DNA of 64,000 nt. Origin: Diaporthe sp. PMI_573 (taxonomy: Eukaryota; Ascomycota; Sordariomycetes; Diaporthales; Diaporthaceae). Shown piece after piece: positions 22,107-31,089 of this stretch. The notes below the pieces were generated by a model. That model ran no database searches. It was given only the letters and a program-made list of their open reading frames with translations, and was not told the origin of the DNA. The DNA lies in the NCBI GenBank assembly GCA_021399435.1, contig JAJTUP010000035.1:186001-250000 (forward strand), given 5' to 3'. Both the position numbers and the translations under genes were made by a program. Within the stretch, counting starts at the first letter, position 1; every line of letters starts with the position of its first letter.

Positions 22107-22689
22107 TGGACGGCCAAGGGTCCACTTGAATTATTGTTGACAACGTAATAGTCTCAAAATGTTTAAATCTTTTCTTGGAATAGTATGATTGGTATGTGCT
22201 TCAGGATGGCAAAGATTTTGGATTGACTTGTGTATGTGGAATCGCACCTCGCTAGACCTTGCCTTCTCGATCTTCTGTTTTTTCCGGTGATAGTAATCGC
22301 AGTAGCAGCATTTGTGAGCCACCCATGGACTGGCTCTTTTCACTTCGTACCAAGATTGGAAATCGATCGAGTGATCGATTTGATCGTCGATCGCCATGTA
22401 TATCGAAGGTGTCTGGGGTAGATAGGGTAGTATGCGCCAGTTCTTTCGCCGGACGCGTCTGCCAAAACATCTTTGTAAGCCACCAGGCAGCCGTAGGCAG
22501 CCACACGCGACAGCGACGCGCTACAACGGGAATGACCGAAGAAAAGGAACTGAGCGGCGAATTCGAATTCGACTTGACCTCTGTACTGTTTGTAGCCGTT
22601 TCCAACCACTATGGACTCGATTGATGAAGAGATAGAGGATGACTCCTCAGCGGCGCTGCCTTCCGAGCCGCCAAGCAGCTTTTGCTACT
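22107..22689. other. No supported gene
   Basis: Overlapping short frames on both strands. A minus-strand stretch with 'WVAHKCCYCDYYHRK' could be a BED-finger scrap, but support is thin. The string TTGTTGACAACGT occurs near 22134 and again near 22733, perhaps marking an insertion or deletion. Confidence 0.35.
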
Positions 22690-23435
22690 AAAACAACGTC
22701 CGGAAGGGGACCAGCTCTGGGACACAAACGCCATTGTTGACAACGTGTAGATTGTAAATCTATCATTTACGACCTTCCTCGGACTTGGATGTTGATGTTC
22801 AGCCTCAACCAGCCTTCGAAGGATTGCTTCACCGTCAACGGGGAGAGTACACAGGATGTTGTTGAGTTTGATATCTGATTAGGCGCAGTCAGCAGCGTAA
22901 TCCAGGCGGATAGAGGCTTACTGACCGGTGTTAATCACCCCAGAAGTGTGGAGATAATCCATCGCGAGCAGCAGGTAGGTTGTTATCCATTTTACTGTCG
23001 GCATATCGAGCCTTTTGCTGGACTGAAGGTCCACGAAATCCAGTAGGCTGATTCCGAGAGGCTCGTAAACATGACAAGGATGCCAGGGACTTCGATTTCG
23101 AAGTAGTCGCTCGCTCTTATCACGCAATATCGGCCATCGTGAGATAATCCCGTATCTTTTAAATGATTCAAGACCTTGATCTCCTGAGTCTTGTCATTGC
23201 CTTTCCGCCAAGTGCCGACTTTCAGGGCTTTGTAATATAGAAACAGAGCTGTAGGTAATGACCTATAGTGCTTCCAGCACTGATAGGCTTCTAAGAAAAG
23301 TCTAGGACCTTCTGTAATCACGTAGAAATAGTGGACGGTTTGGCTGGATAGCCTATAGCTTGTATGCGGCAAGTTGTCTTTGTATTCTGGCTGGCGAGGG
23401 TGCCCTGAGAGTGCCCTGAGATTGCTTCCCCTCAC
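22690..23435 (-). pseudogene. SRPK-like protein kinase relic
   Basis: Minus-strand pieces in order give 'ALKV' with a following 'EIKVLNHLKDTG' (N-lobe), 'VYEPLGISLLDFV' (hinge, as in SR-protein kinases), 'LLLAMDYLHTSGVINT', and after a canonical 51-nt intron (22875-22925, GTCAGT...ATCAG) 'DIKLNNILC' (catalytic loop HxDxKxxN) and 'HPSPRKVVNDRFTIYTL', the SRPK-typical segment after the catalytic loop. A frameshift separates the N-lobe from the hinge and the DFG region onward is missing. SRPKs phosphorylate splicing factors; this copy cannot be active. Confidence 0.7.
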
Positions 23436-23541
23436 AGTCCCTCCGACATCGTCTCACCCTATAGCACGCTGTGGGCGGCTCTGATAGCTTGGACACATGT
23501 CGGCGAGAAACCGTCCCAATCCCTGCAAATGATATCGGCAT

Positions 23542-23757
23542 TAAAGAGCCCACTCAAGCCGTGCCTTCGTATCGTACAGGTTTTCTCGAGACATCGCAAT
23601 CATCCCTCAGTCGAAATCGCCTCTCTACCCAAAGCGTAATAAGGTGCGAAAGCCGCTTATTACGCTTTGGGTAGAGAGGCGATTTCGACTGAGGGATGAT
23701 TGCGATGTCTCGAGAAAACCTGTACGATACGAAGGCACGGCTTGAGTGGGCTCTTTA
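23542..23757. repeat. Perfect 102-bp inverted repeat with 12-nt loop
   Basis: Arms 23542-23643 and 23656-23757 are exact reverse complements over all 102 positions, checked base by base; the spacer is 23644-23655 (GTGCGAAAGCCG). The minus-strand reading of the right arm continues a natural coding frame (see 23656-23918), so the right arm is likely the original and the left arm an inverted copy. A transcript would fold into a long perfect hairpin. An assembly fold-back artefact is the main alternative. Confidence 0.95.
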
Positions 23758-23918
23758 TTGTCAATGTCCATGGCATCGACTGTCGTACTGATCTGCGCGG
23801 AATCAATGTGCGAAGTGGGCTGACCGGCAGTCTCGATGTCCTTCAGTTCGAGGATTTGCCTCTTCAGTGCAGTCATTTGTTGTTGCCATCCGGCAGTCGT
23901 CTGAGGCTGAAGCGCCAT
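23656..23918 (-). pseudogene. N-terminal coding piece, interrupted by the inverted repeat
   Basis: ATG 23918 opens a frame with a helical start ('WQQQMTALKRQILELKDIE') and a Ser/Thr-rich part ('KEPTQAVPSYRTGFLETSQS', 'SLSRNRLSTQSVI') that ends in the loop of the inverted repeat. The same residues are encoded on the plus strand by the other arm. No family is recognised. It may be the N-terminus of the kinase relic further left, which reads in the same direction. Confidence 0.5.
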
Positions 23919-24309
23919 TGTATTTGATTGAGCGAGAAGTTGTGTTCAAGACAAGGTGGTCAGAACTAGGTTTCACCAGCAGCTGCTTGCCTTCAGCGCA
24001 GCAGGACACCAGAGGAAACTTGCTAATTATTGCCAGCAACAATGATGCTTAGATGGTGTTGAATCTGGCTCTACTTATACTCAATACTTCATACTGTACT
24101 TGTGAAGAGATGACATGTATCTACTATAAACACAATGCTGTGTATCGGTGAGGGTACTTTCACGCCCCATTTGCAGTAAAGTACATTGACTACCATGAAA
24201 GATGCTGGCGTGAAAATTGAAGGTAGAACTGTTGTATAACGCACGGTACTTATGAAATTACTGTCGTTCCTCGGAAAAACGCATTAGCTAGTACAGTGCA
24301 GTTCCGCGT

Positions 24310-25204
24310 TCATGTTACTTGCCCAGGCTTTGTACTAGCAGTGAATAAGTACTTTGACCTGACCACCCACAGGTCTTCCTCAACGTAGCTTAGCTCGTGT
24401 AATTGTTGGGAAAACAAAGACAATGGAGAATGGAAAGCTGATATTCGCGTGAGGCTCAGTTTCTCAGACCACCGCATTTCAAATACTTGCGTCCTCAAAT
24501 ATCTCCGTGAACTATGTGAGCCCGTCGCACAAATCCGAAAGCCCATGTTCTTCCATTTGATCTCGCTCATCGCAAATCCTGGCTCCTGCTCAGATCGACA
24601 ACTTGTACAGCCAACAACCTTCAAACTCCATACAACCCCCACCAGAGCCTTGAAGTCCTTCTTCCCCAACAGGCCTTGGAGGAAATTACTGTCAAATTAC
24701 GGCAGTACAAGTGCTGATTCCTCGGCACTAATGTCAGGACAATGCTGGTCCAAAACCTCGCTGAGCATATCCTTCGCTTGTGAGCTGATAGGGCCATGTC
24801 ATGGCACATCAACTGCTTCTTTATCCAAAGCATTGTAGAAATCCTTCTATAGAGTATCCCTGTACCCCCAAAACCCGCTCCAAAAAGAAATACCGGTTGC
24901 TTCGTATAGAAGTTTGAGAACACAACCATATAGCCCCATATCACTGGCAAAGCTCGGTTGGAGGTTGTTGAAGAGCTCTGTAGCGCAAAGTTCTGGCGGC
25001 CGACTGGAGCTTATTAGGTAAATGCTCAGGTAGCTTACCGGCCTCGATACGGATTCCGAAATCGCAAAGCTGGACGAGCTGAAGACTTTGGATGGGGACG
25101 GCCGGTGCAAGTAATTTCTCAACTTTGATCGTTCTGTATGAGTGCTCATATTTCTCGGGCCCGACTAGCAAGCTTTTACTTGTCCACTGAAGATATTTTC
25201 GCAA
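24310..25204 (-). pseudogene. Second kinase-like relic (fungal DFGIxIEAG type)
   Basis: Minus-strand frames contain 'SKSLLVGPE' (catalytic-loop region, Asp lost), 'LQLVQLCDFGIRIEAG' (DFG magnesium loop retained), and after a frameshift 'PPELCATELFNNLQPSFASD' and 'LYGCVLKLLYEATGI', matching the APE-to-helix-F part of a fungal kinase family common in accessory genomes. Downstream 'FYNALDKEAVDVP' and 'GPISSQAKDMLSEVLDQHCP' look like the original C-terminus, also with stops. The key catalytic Asp and frame are lost, so it is not functional. Confidence 0.5.
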
Positions 25205-25207
25205 CGA

Positions 25208-25816
25208 TCAATGTTGAATTTTCCGCTTCTTTCCGGCCTTTGTCCCCCTCCCCTTCGGTTCTTTCGACGTTTTCCCCTTGATTACAGAAGTAGCATCCTC
25301 AGATTGTTTGTTTTTGAGTGTCTTCTTAGATTGCACCTTAAGCCAACCTATCCTCACGGCCTCGAATCGCTTGTGGAGCTGCTGAGCTGTAATCACAATC
25401 GAAGTCTCCCGAAGATGGTGTTCGTCGATTCGCGTGTCTTCGAAATCTGGGAGGGAGCTCATCTTGCAGTCGCTCACAAAGTCGAGTAAGGACATTTCAA
25501 TATCGGCGCCAGCGACGGGGGCCTCGTCCACTCCGGCAATGAAGTTCTTTGACTGTTAGAAACACGGAGACAAGAGAGTAGTATGGACTTAAGAACACAC
25601 CTTTCCGCGAATGCTGCTTGTTTCATCAACCGACGCACGGCCCCTCCTGTCGACCTTGGCCCTCAAAATGGAGAATTTGCCGCACTTCTCTCGAACACCA
25701 CTTTTGGTCGGATCAGGGTAAAAGTCTAGGAGATCGATCAAGACGACTGTTCGAACCTTTCCTCCGGAGTTTACGATGTATTCTTCCGCTCGTTTTTGGA
25801 CAACCCTAGCACCCAC
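25208..25816 (-). pseudogene. Unknown gene, 5'-truncated, one intron
   Basis: Two exons (25601 to about 25816 and 25208-25552) join in frame across a 48-nt intron (GTGTGT...AACAG). The first has 'VQKRAEEYIVNSGGKVRTVV' with beta-strand character; the second is charged and ends in a lysine-rich tail ('KEPKGRGTKAGKKRKIQ'), a likely nuclear signal. There is no ATG at the 5' side: the open frame runs upstream into the palindromic element at 25839. The 'GGKVRTVVLIDL' motif recalls an unnamed fungal domain I have seen next to accessory kinases, but I cannot name it. Confidence 0.45.
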
Positions 25817-25838
25817 CCAGGGCGCAAAGATTAATAAA

Positions 25839-25862
25839 AGTTGGCACCAATTGGTGCCAACT
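25839..25862. repeat. Perfect 24-nt palindrome
   Basis: Half-site AGTTGGCACCAA followed by its exact reverse complement, no spacer. It lies exactly where the coding frame of 25208-25816 is cut, so it may be a terminal repeat or footprint of a small transposon. A second copy was not found. Confidence 0.85.
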
Positions 25863-26486
25863 GCTTCTGATTACTTTTTTTCAATTGATTCCCTTAATTT
25901 AGAGTGGTTGGGGTGGCTGCAGTGCCAGTCTGAAGCGGCCGACTTTTGGTGGGAAAATCAGCTTCCCCACCAAAATGGAGCATTTTAGCCATGCAGGATC
26001 AACCTCAATCTATACCAGCCAGGCCAACTATTTGGGCGGTCCGCCGCGGACCGCTTAAAAATGTACTATTATACACTCAGAATCTGACTGACTAGACCCT
26101 TCTACACTTTCTGACAAGTTGTTGCATAATGCCCAGTCTTGCCGCAGATAACCTGCTGCCGTCTGTCACACCGGAGGAACGTGCCAGCCGCCACAATCAG
26201 TAAGAGCTGCCTGTCCAATCTCGAGTTCAACAAAACACGAAATGTATATCAGCGACAGCTTTATCACGTCATTCGCCCAAGGCCAGACTGCGATTGCCGA
26301 CATGTCGCTATTTCCAGAAGAGACCATCCTGGACAGAGCGTTCCACCTCCAATATACCGTATTAATTGAGAAAATTCAATTTTGCGCTAGGCCAGTAGTG
26401 GCATGGCGGCCAGCCACTGACCAGGGCCTCCACAGGGGCAAATCGCCCCGTTTTTCACCCCACCAAATTTTGCTAGGAGGAAGTCC
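25863..26486. other. Noncoding, transposon-end-like region
   Basis: Contains an imperfect inverted repeat around 25949-25979 (TTTTGGTGGG/CCCCACCAAAA), a GC-rich hairpin at 26036-26054 (GCGGTCCG loop CGGACCGC), and a similar GGTGGGGTG-type motif on the minus strand at 26455-26465, next to the pogo transposase 3' end. These look like pogo-type or miniature element ends. A plus-strand frame near 26242 has no recognised product. Confidence 0.4.
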
Positions 26487-27050
26487 TCATGAGGCCACCA
26501 CTATGCACTCCTGAATTGCCTCGACTTCGTCATGGGCAATATACTCCTCTTGGTCATCCAGACTAGTGACAGGTACTTCCTCGAAGAGCCTGACCTCGTC
26601 CACTACAGCCTCAGCCGTTTCCCAGCCAGGATAGTCGTACTGCGTGAAGTCGAATCCTTTGATCCGTAGGCTATGCCTCTCATCAAGATCAGGCCGTACA
26701 GCTATTCCAGTGTGAATAAAAGCGTTGCGGACGATATCAGCCTTCTCCTCTAGCCGCGTCATGGCTTTATCTACCACCCAAGTCGTCATTATCCTCCGCT
26801 CTGAGGTCGTCCAGGCAAAATCGTGATTCCCAGCTCTCTTCTCATCGATCTCCTTCTGGGCAATATACTCGTCTGTGAACTCCTGAAGCCAAAGCTTAAG
26901 TGGCCCATTCACAGCAGTATCGCATGGCTGAAGAAGACTAGTACACCCTGTCGGTATTAAAGCAGTGAAAACGTTCAGTTTCCTCAGCTTCTTCTTGATG
27001 CTAGAAGTAACATGAAAAGAAGCGACATCCATGACAAGTAATAGTTCTCC
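26487..27050 (-). pseudogene. pogo-like DDE_1 transposase, C-terminal half
   Basis: Reads 'ELLLVMDVASFHVTSSIKKK' and 'ALIPTGCTSLLQPCDTAVNG' (second catalytic Asp block and the downstream DxxVN region of DDE_1), then 'WVVDKAMTRLEEKADIVRNA' and an acidic tail to TGA 26487-26489. Just upstream of 'ELLLVMD' the frame meets a TGA and leaves the family, so the CENP-B/HTH domains and first Asp are gone. The natural C-terminus and 3' flank remain. Confidence 0.8.
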
Positions 27051-28189
27051 TTGTGCCTCAGCGATTGGCTGGAGCTCTCAAGGCACTTCTCTTTGGCCAT
27101 GATTCCGAGGCTTTCGAGGACGATATTCAAGGGAACGAGGCACCCGACGCGAAACTTCACGAGCTATGGTGACGAAAAGGACCGGTTGGGAAACTCCATA
27201 ACCTCGTCTTCTGGACCCACCGTTCAGACACTCTGACCAGTCTACTCCGATATCTTCAGCTTACGGCGTACAGCAAGTCTGATGATCCGGCGACTCGAGC
27301 GAAGAGACCTCTGGATGTTATCACTGATGTGGTGACCCGTTGGCTGTCGGACGTGCTTGGGGCCTGTCTCTCTGCGATCGAGCAACACACCCAAGTATCT
27401 TAACCATTTCCTGTACAATAGTATTCGTATAGTTAACAAAGTACTGGGCTGCGAAATTGACGGCTTTTTATCTTGTTTCACTCAGTATGTACCGTACATT
27501 CAGAAGTCCTGCTGCTCTACGAAACTAAATTCGAAGTTCTATATAGGGTAGGCCGAAACAAGCGTCCGCATGAATGCGACTTCCTTCAATTTTGGAATTA
27601 GGTGACGAAGAACGCTAAAAAAAAAAAAAAAAAAGGTTTAGTTCCGGACCCGATGAGATCCGGGGTGCTTTTTTTTCCCTTCCGGAAAAGTCATCGAATC
27701 CTGTGGAATACAGGATCTTCATATTCTAAATTGGACCGAATTTCACAGCTCCTATTGAACTTCACCCTAGTCACGCACATAGGCTTTCCTTGATTCCGTT
27801 TCTCCTTGTCTGATAAACTTGCCATGACCTCACGATCAGCACTATCCTGCAGAGTCTCTTGTTTAATAAACAGGGATGAACCGTCAAGGTCAATTTACGC
27901 TAAAGGTTCCGCGTTATTGGCACTAGCTAATGGGGCTACTCAGTTTACGCTCTTCTCCCAATGCGATTAAGCCAGTCAACTTTGTGAACATTTGCCTTCT
28001 CGAGAGGTTAATCTGCCTCCGTCTTTATTAGCTATCATGCTCACGCAAATCAAGCCGTGTTGTGTGTAAATGGGGCAGCTTTAGCTAAAACGACATTACG
28101 GTTCTTTTTGGTACGTACATTGAACTCTATCTGCGCAGCGCTTGTACTGTGTCTATGTTGATGATGACTAGGATCAGACCGGATAATAG
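27051..28189. other. No supported gene; 18-A homopolymer
   Basis: A run of 18 A lies at 27617-27634 and a T run near 27669-27676. A minus-strand frame at 27241-27481 ('KWLRYLGVLLDRRE') weakly recalls non-LTR reverse transcriptase but is too short and isolated to call. Confidence 0.4.
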
Positions 28190-28330
28190 TCAGAGCAGGC
28201 CATCGATCGATCGGATGGCCAAATCCCATCCGATTCCGATATCGATTTGAAATCGATCGAATAGACTGAAGCCCATCCGATTCCGAATCGGATATCAGAT
28301 TGCTAAATCGGATGGGGTGCGTATTTGAGG
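28190..28330. repeat. hAT subterminal repeats (CATCCGATT)
   Basis: Four copies of CATCCGATT or its complement, two as CCCATCCGATTCCGAT, with ATCGAT palindromes between, immediately 3' of the hATC fragment at 28346. This is the arrangement of a hAT 3' subterminal region. Confidence 0.6.
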
Positions 28331-28345
28331 CTATTCCCAGTTATA

Positions 28346-28861
28346 TTAGCTACGTTGTGCCCATCTAGTTAATTCCCGTGCAATATCACTTTGTAACGCC
28401 GTGCTAGATGCCCGATCTAGCAATTCAAGTGGCAATTCAGCCTTGTAGACGCCTGCTTTGCTCCAAGACCTAATACACTGGCTGGCGCCAATAACGTGCC
28501 GCTGAAGACAAGACCTCCGTGCTGACACCATCTGCCCGACGCTACTAAACTGACGCTCAGTTTCTGCTGCTGCTGAAGGTATCGTGAGGAAGTCAACTGC
28601 CATATAAGACAGCTTGGGGAATCGTTTTGCGCCAATATCCCGCCGCCACACGATTGGGTCGTTTAGGTACGCCTTTGAGTTGACTACTGGCTCAACAAGG
28701 TATGTATCTAGCTCGTCTTGTTGTATATCCTCTCGTTGTATGGGCTCAGGGTCCTTGCCTTTGTTGCCCCTTCTCCTCTTGTTTGCTAGCCGTGTATCTT
28801 GTGAATTAGGAACCTCGTTGTCGGCGTCGTTCGCGAAGAAGCGTTTGCGGCGTTGAAGCAT
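28346..28861 (-). pseudogene. hAT transposase C-terminal third
   Basis: ATG 28861 starts 171 residues: a charged linker ('LANKRRRGNKGKDPEP'), then 'DIGAKRFPKLSYMAVDFLTI', 'PSAAAETERQFSSVGQMVSA' and 'CIRSWSKAG', the complete hATC dimerisation domain. The ATG is internal to the ancestral transposase, so this is a 5'-truncated piece with a natural C-terminus followed by subterminal repeats. Confidence 0.85.
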
Positions 28862-29742
28862 GTCGAGGACTAGTTTTGGCTAAATTGGTTGCTGAAGAAG
28901 TTGAAAAGCGAGCGACAGCATGGATCAGGGAGTTGCCACCTCAAACGCGTGAGTTGGTGGAAGAAGTTAGCCAGCTAGTTATTTCCTAATTGGGATTTCA
29001 CGGAGCCGAATCCATTTGAATCAATCCATCCTCAATCCATCCATTCTGGATAGGATGGATCCATTCCACTGGCAAAATACTACGTCCAAGCGTCAATCCA
29101 TTACACTTGACCTGGGAGTGGATGTAATGGATTGATTGCGAGGCCTGGCAATAGGTCAGTCTGAGGTGGACGGGTATTTAGGTCCTGCTGTTTGTTACCG
29201 GAGTAACCAGCCCATGGGGTAATAATTAACATCCATGTGAACCCCAGCACACCCGGGACGCCAAGAGAACCTCGGTCTCTTTGATAGGCCCAAATTAAAT
29301 GAGATCAGAGATTCGCACAACCAAAAACGGAGGGTACACAACTTTTTATTACTAAGCAGGCTGCAGCCAATGCCACTTTGTGTTGGTATGTTAGGGAGAG
29401 CCTTGATACTGGACTGGAATGTTCGAAGCCAGCGCCTTGTGTGTCTATATTACACGTCTTGTGTGGGAGCACCACTTCGTGGATGAGTAGGAACTGAAGC
29501 AAGGCATGCACCATACCAAAGCTTCTTCTTCCGCATGGCTTGAATATTGTGAGGACTTTATATTTGCCTGGTCCCTCATACCGATCTCGCTCTGGCAGGT
29601 TTGACGGTACAGGACAATGACGTTTCAGCGTATTGGGAAGGAAGTATGCGGATCAAGTGCGGTTCTTCCGGTTATCATCGTACTTGTCAGAGTACGGTAC
29701 TTTACTCCTCTTTTGTCTGAGCACATCACTTAGCGAACCACC
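28862..29742. other. No gene; second set of hAT-like subterminal repeats
   Basis: At 29010-29145 AATCCATC/GATGGATT motifs occur at least six times in both orientations, ending near GAGGCCTGGCAA, like another hAT terminus. A 61-nt repeat at 29311-29371 is shared with 34174-34234. The rest holds nothing recognised. Confidence 0.45.
29311..29371. repeat. 61-nt dispersed repeat, copy 1
   Basis: Starts ATTCGCACAACCAAAAACGG and ends GCTGCAGCCAAT. It aligns with 34174-34234 at high identity in the same orientation and length. Flanks differ, so it is probably a transposon end or miniature element. Confidence 0.75.
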
Positions 29743-30439
29743 CTAAAAGGTACCGCGTAGAACTGGTGCTTCTGCTTCCTTAAAAGACGACGGTGGTGTC
29801 TCGCCTGCCTCATCATGGCCCTCTCCTTCCCCCTTCTTGGCCCCTTCTTCCTCCTCCTCCTCGTCGTGGTACTCGTCCACAGCTCCCGTCTCCGGCCGCA
29901 GCCACGCCCGCAGGATAGCATGGGCCATGTACACGCTAGAGAAGTAATTCCCATCCATCATGTCGCGGAACTTGGACAGGTCAGTATCGACAAAAAGCGA
30001 GGGGTGCGACACGCCAGCGGTGCACCAGACGACGTCAGGCGGGGCGCCGTGGTTCCAGGCGGTAGCCTCGGCGACGACGCGGGCGGCCTCGGCCGGGCTC
30101 GTGAGGTCGGCGCTGATGTGGTGGAAGCGCTGGGTGTCGCTGGAGGCGGCGCCGGCGCGCATGTACTCGACGCCGTCGCGCAGCCTCTGCTCGTCGCGGG
30201 CGACGATGACCACGCTGGCGCCCTTCTCGGCCAGCTGGCGGCCTGCCTCGAGGCCCGTGCCGCGGGATGCCCCCGTGATGAGGATGGTCTGCGTTCTTTT
30301 GTCAGCTGGAGCATCGAATGTGAGATTTTGGAAAGGACAGGAGAGTAAGTGAATGGAAGAATGAATTCTTTCCCATCTCATCTTTGCTACTTACTCTACC
30401 CTTTACGGGAAACGCGTTGGCTGAGAAGAGGAACGACAT
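29743..30439 (-). pseudogene. 3-ketodihydrosphingosine reductase (KDSR/Tsc10), C-terminally truncated
   Basis: Exon 1 (30395-30439, MSFLFSANAFPVKGR) splices over a 106-nt intron (GTAAGT...GCAG) to exon 2 (29743-30288), giving 196 residues. The Rossmann motif 'TILITGASRGTGLEAGRQLA', the 'SADLTSPAEA' segment and 'PPDVVWCTAGVSHPSLF' are those of Tsc10/KDSR, the ER-facing short-chain dehydrogenase that reduces 3-ketodihydrosphingosine in sphingolipid synthesis. After 'AHAILRAWLRP' the protein becomes acidic low complexity and stops. The catalytic S-x12-Y-x3-K block and C-terminal membrane segments, present in enzymes of about 330 residues, are missing. It is probably a nonfunctional partial duplicate; the essential gene should lie elsewhere. 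Confidence 0.8.
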
Positions 30440-31089
30440 CGCGTAGTACGATGATGATTTTTGACGGTGTTTAGCCAAGCTGTTTGAAGGATCATCAACA
30501 CATGTTTGGAACTCATTAATCCATCACGCTGTGGGAGCCTCGTAGGAAGGATGGGATGAAGTGGGGGGGGGTGTGGGGGCGGGATCTGTTGGTATGTAGT
30601 GGCCTGACTGCGTATGGTACGTAGGTACATAATAATGGTCCCACCAGTTCACCCACACAAGAGACAAGAGGATACAGACCCCTGCCCCGTTGAGTGGGTA
30701 TCTCGGCCCGCTGTTTTCAAGACGTGCAACCACATCCACCAGGCCAAGCCAATGCAAGCTTCCCTCACAAGACCCAGTAAGCACCAAGCTTTTCCCGGCG
30801 CGGACCAAGCTACTCTGGGCAAACCTGGCAGGCTGGATCGGCCCTCATTCGGGTTGCGATGCTACTCTGCTGGTTTCTGGCCTGTTATTATTGGTTACTT
30901 GAGACAGTGTTCACAACCGAACTGCCCACATTCCAAGGCTCCGATCAATGCCACACAACATCACATGGCACGTGCATGGAGTTGATGTTGACATGACGTC
31001 CAAACCTCGCGTGATGTTGATCAACATGGCCATCGTGTGATGTGTATGTGTACAATGTTGATTTTTGTTGACATCACCCCTGCAGTAGC
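30440..31089. other. No gene; 3' flank of a hAT element
   Basis: G-rich homopolymers near 30560. At 30980-31080 GTTGACAT and TGATGTTGATCAACAT motifs repeat in both orientations, probably subterminal repeats of the hAT element that begins at 31090. Confidence 0.45.

Larger units (their letters stand above)
18800..22140 (+). mobile_element. Ty1/copia retrotransposon, 3'-truncated
   Basis: Leader, gag and the protease-integrase part of pol are present in the correct order for Ty1/copia (integrase before reverse transcriptase). Reverse transcriptase, RNase H and 3' LTR are absent, so the copy cannot move by itself. The break lies just after the integrase C-terminal region near 22106. Confidence 0.8.

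Noticed and set aside
22131..22397. Possible BED zinc finger on the minus strand
   Set aside because: A single CxxC and loosely spaced His; no hAT sequence follows in frame.
27241..27481. Possible non-LTR reverse transcriptase scrap ('YLGVLLDRRE')
   Set aside because: Short, no YxDD motif, no flanking homology; not enough to annotate despite the nearby poly(A).
29815..30352. Long plus-strand frames opposite the sphingolipid reductase
   Set aside because: Antisense shadows of a GC-rich real exon; no domain.
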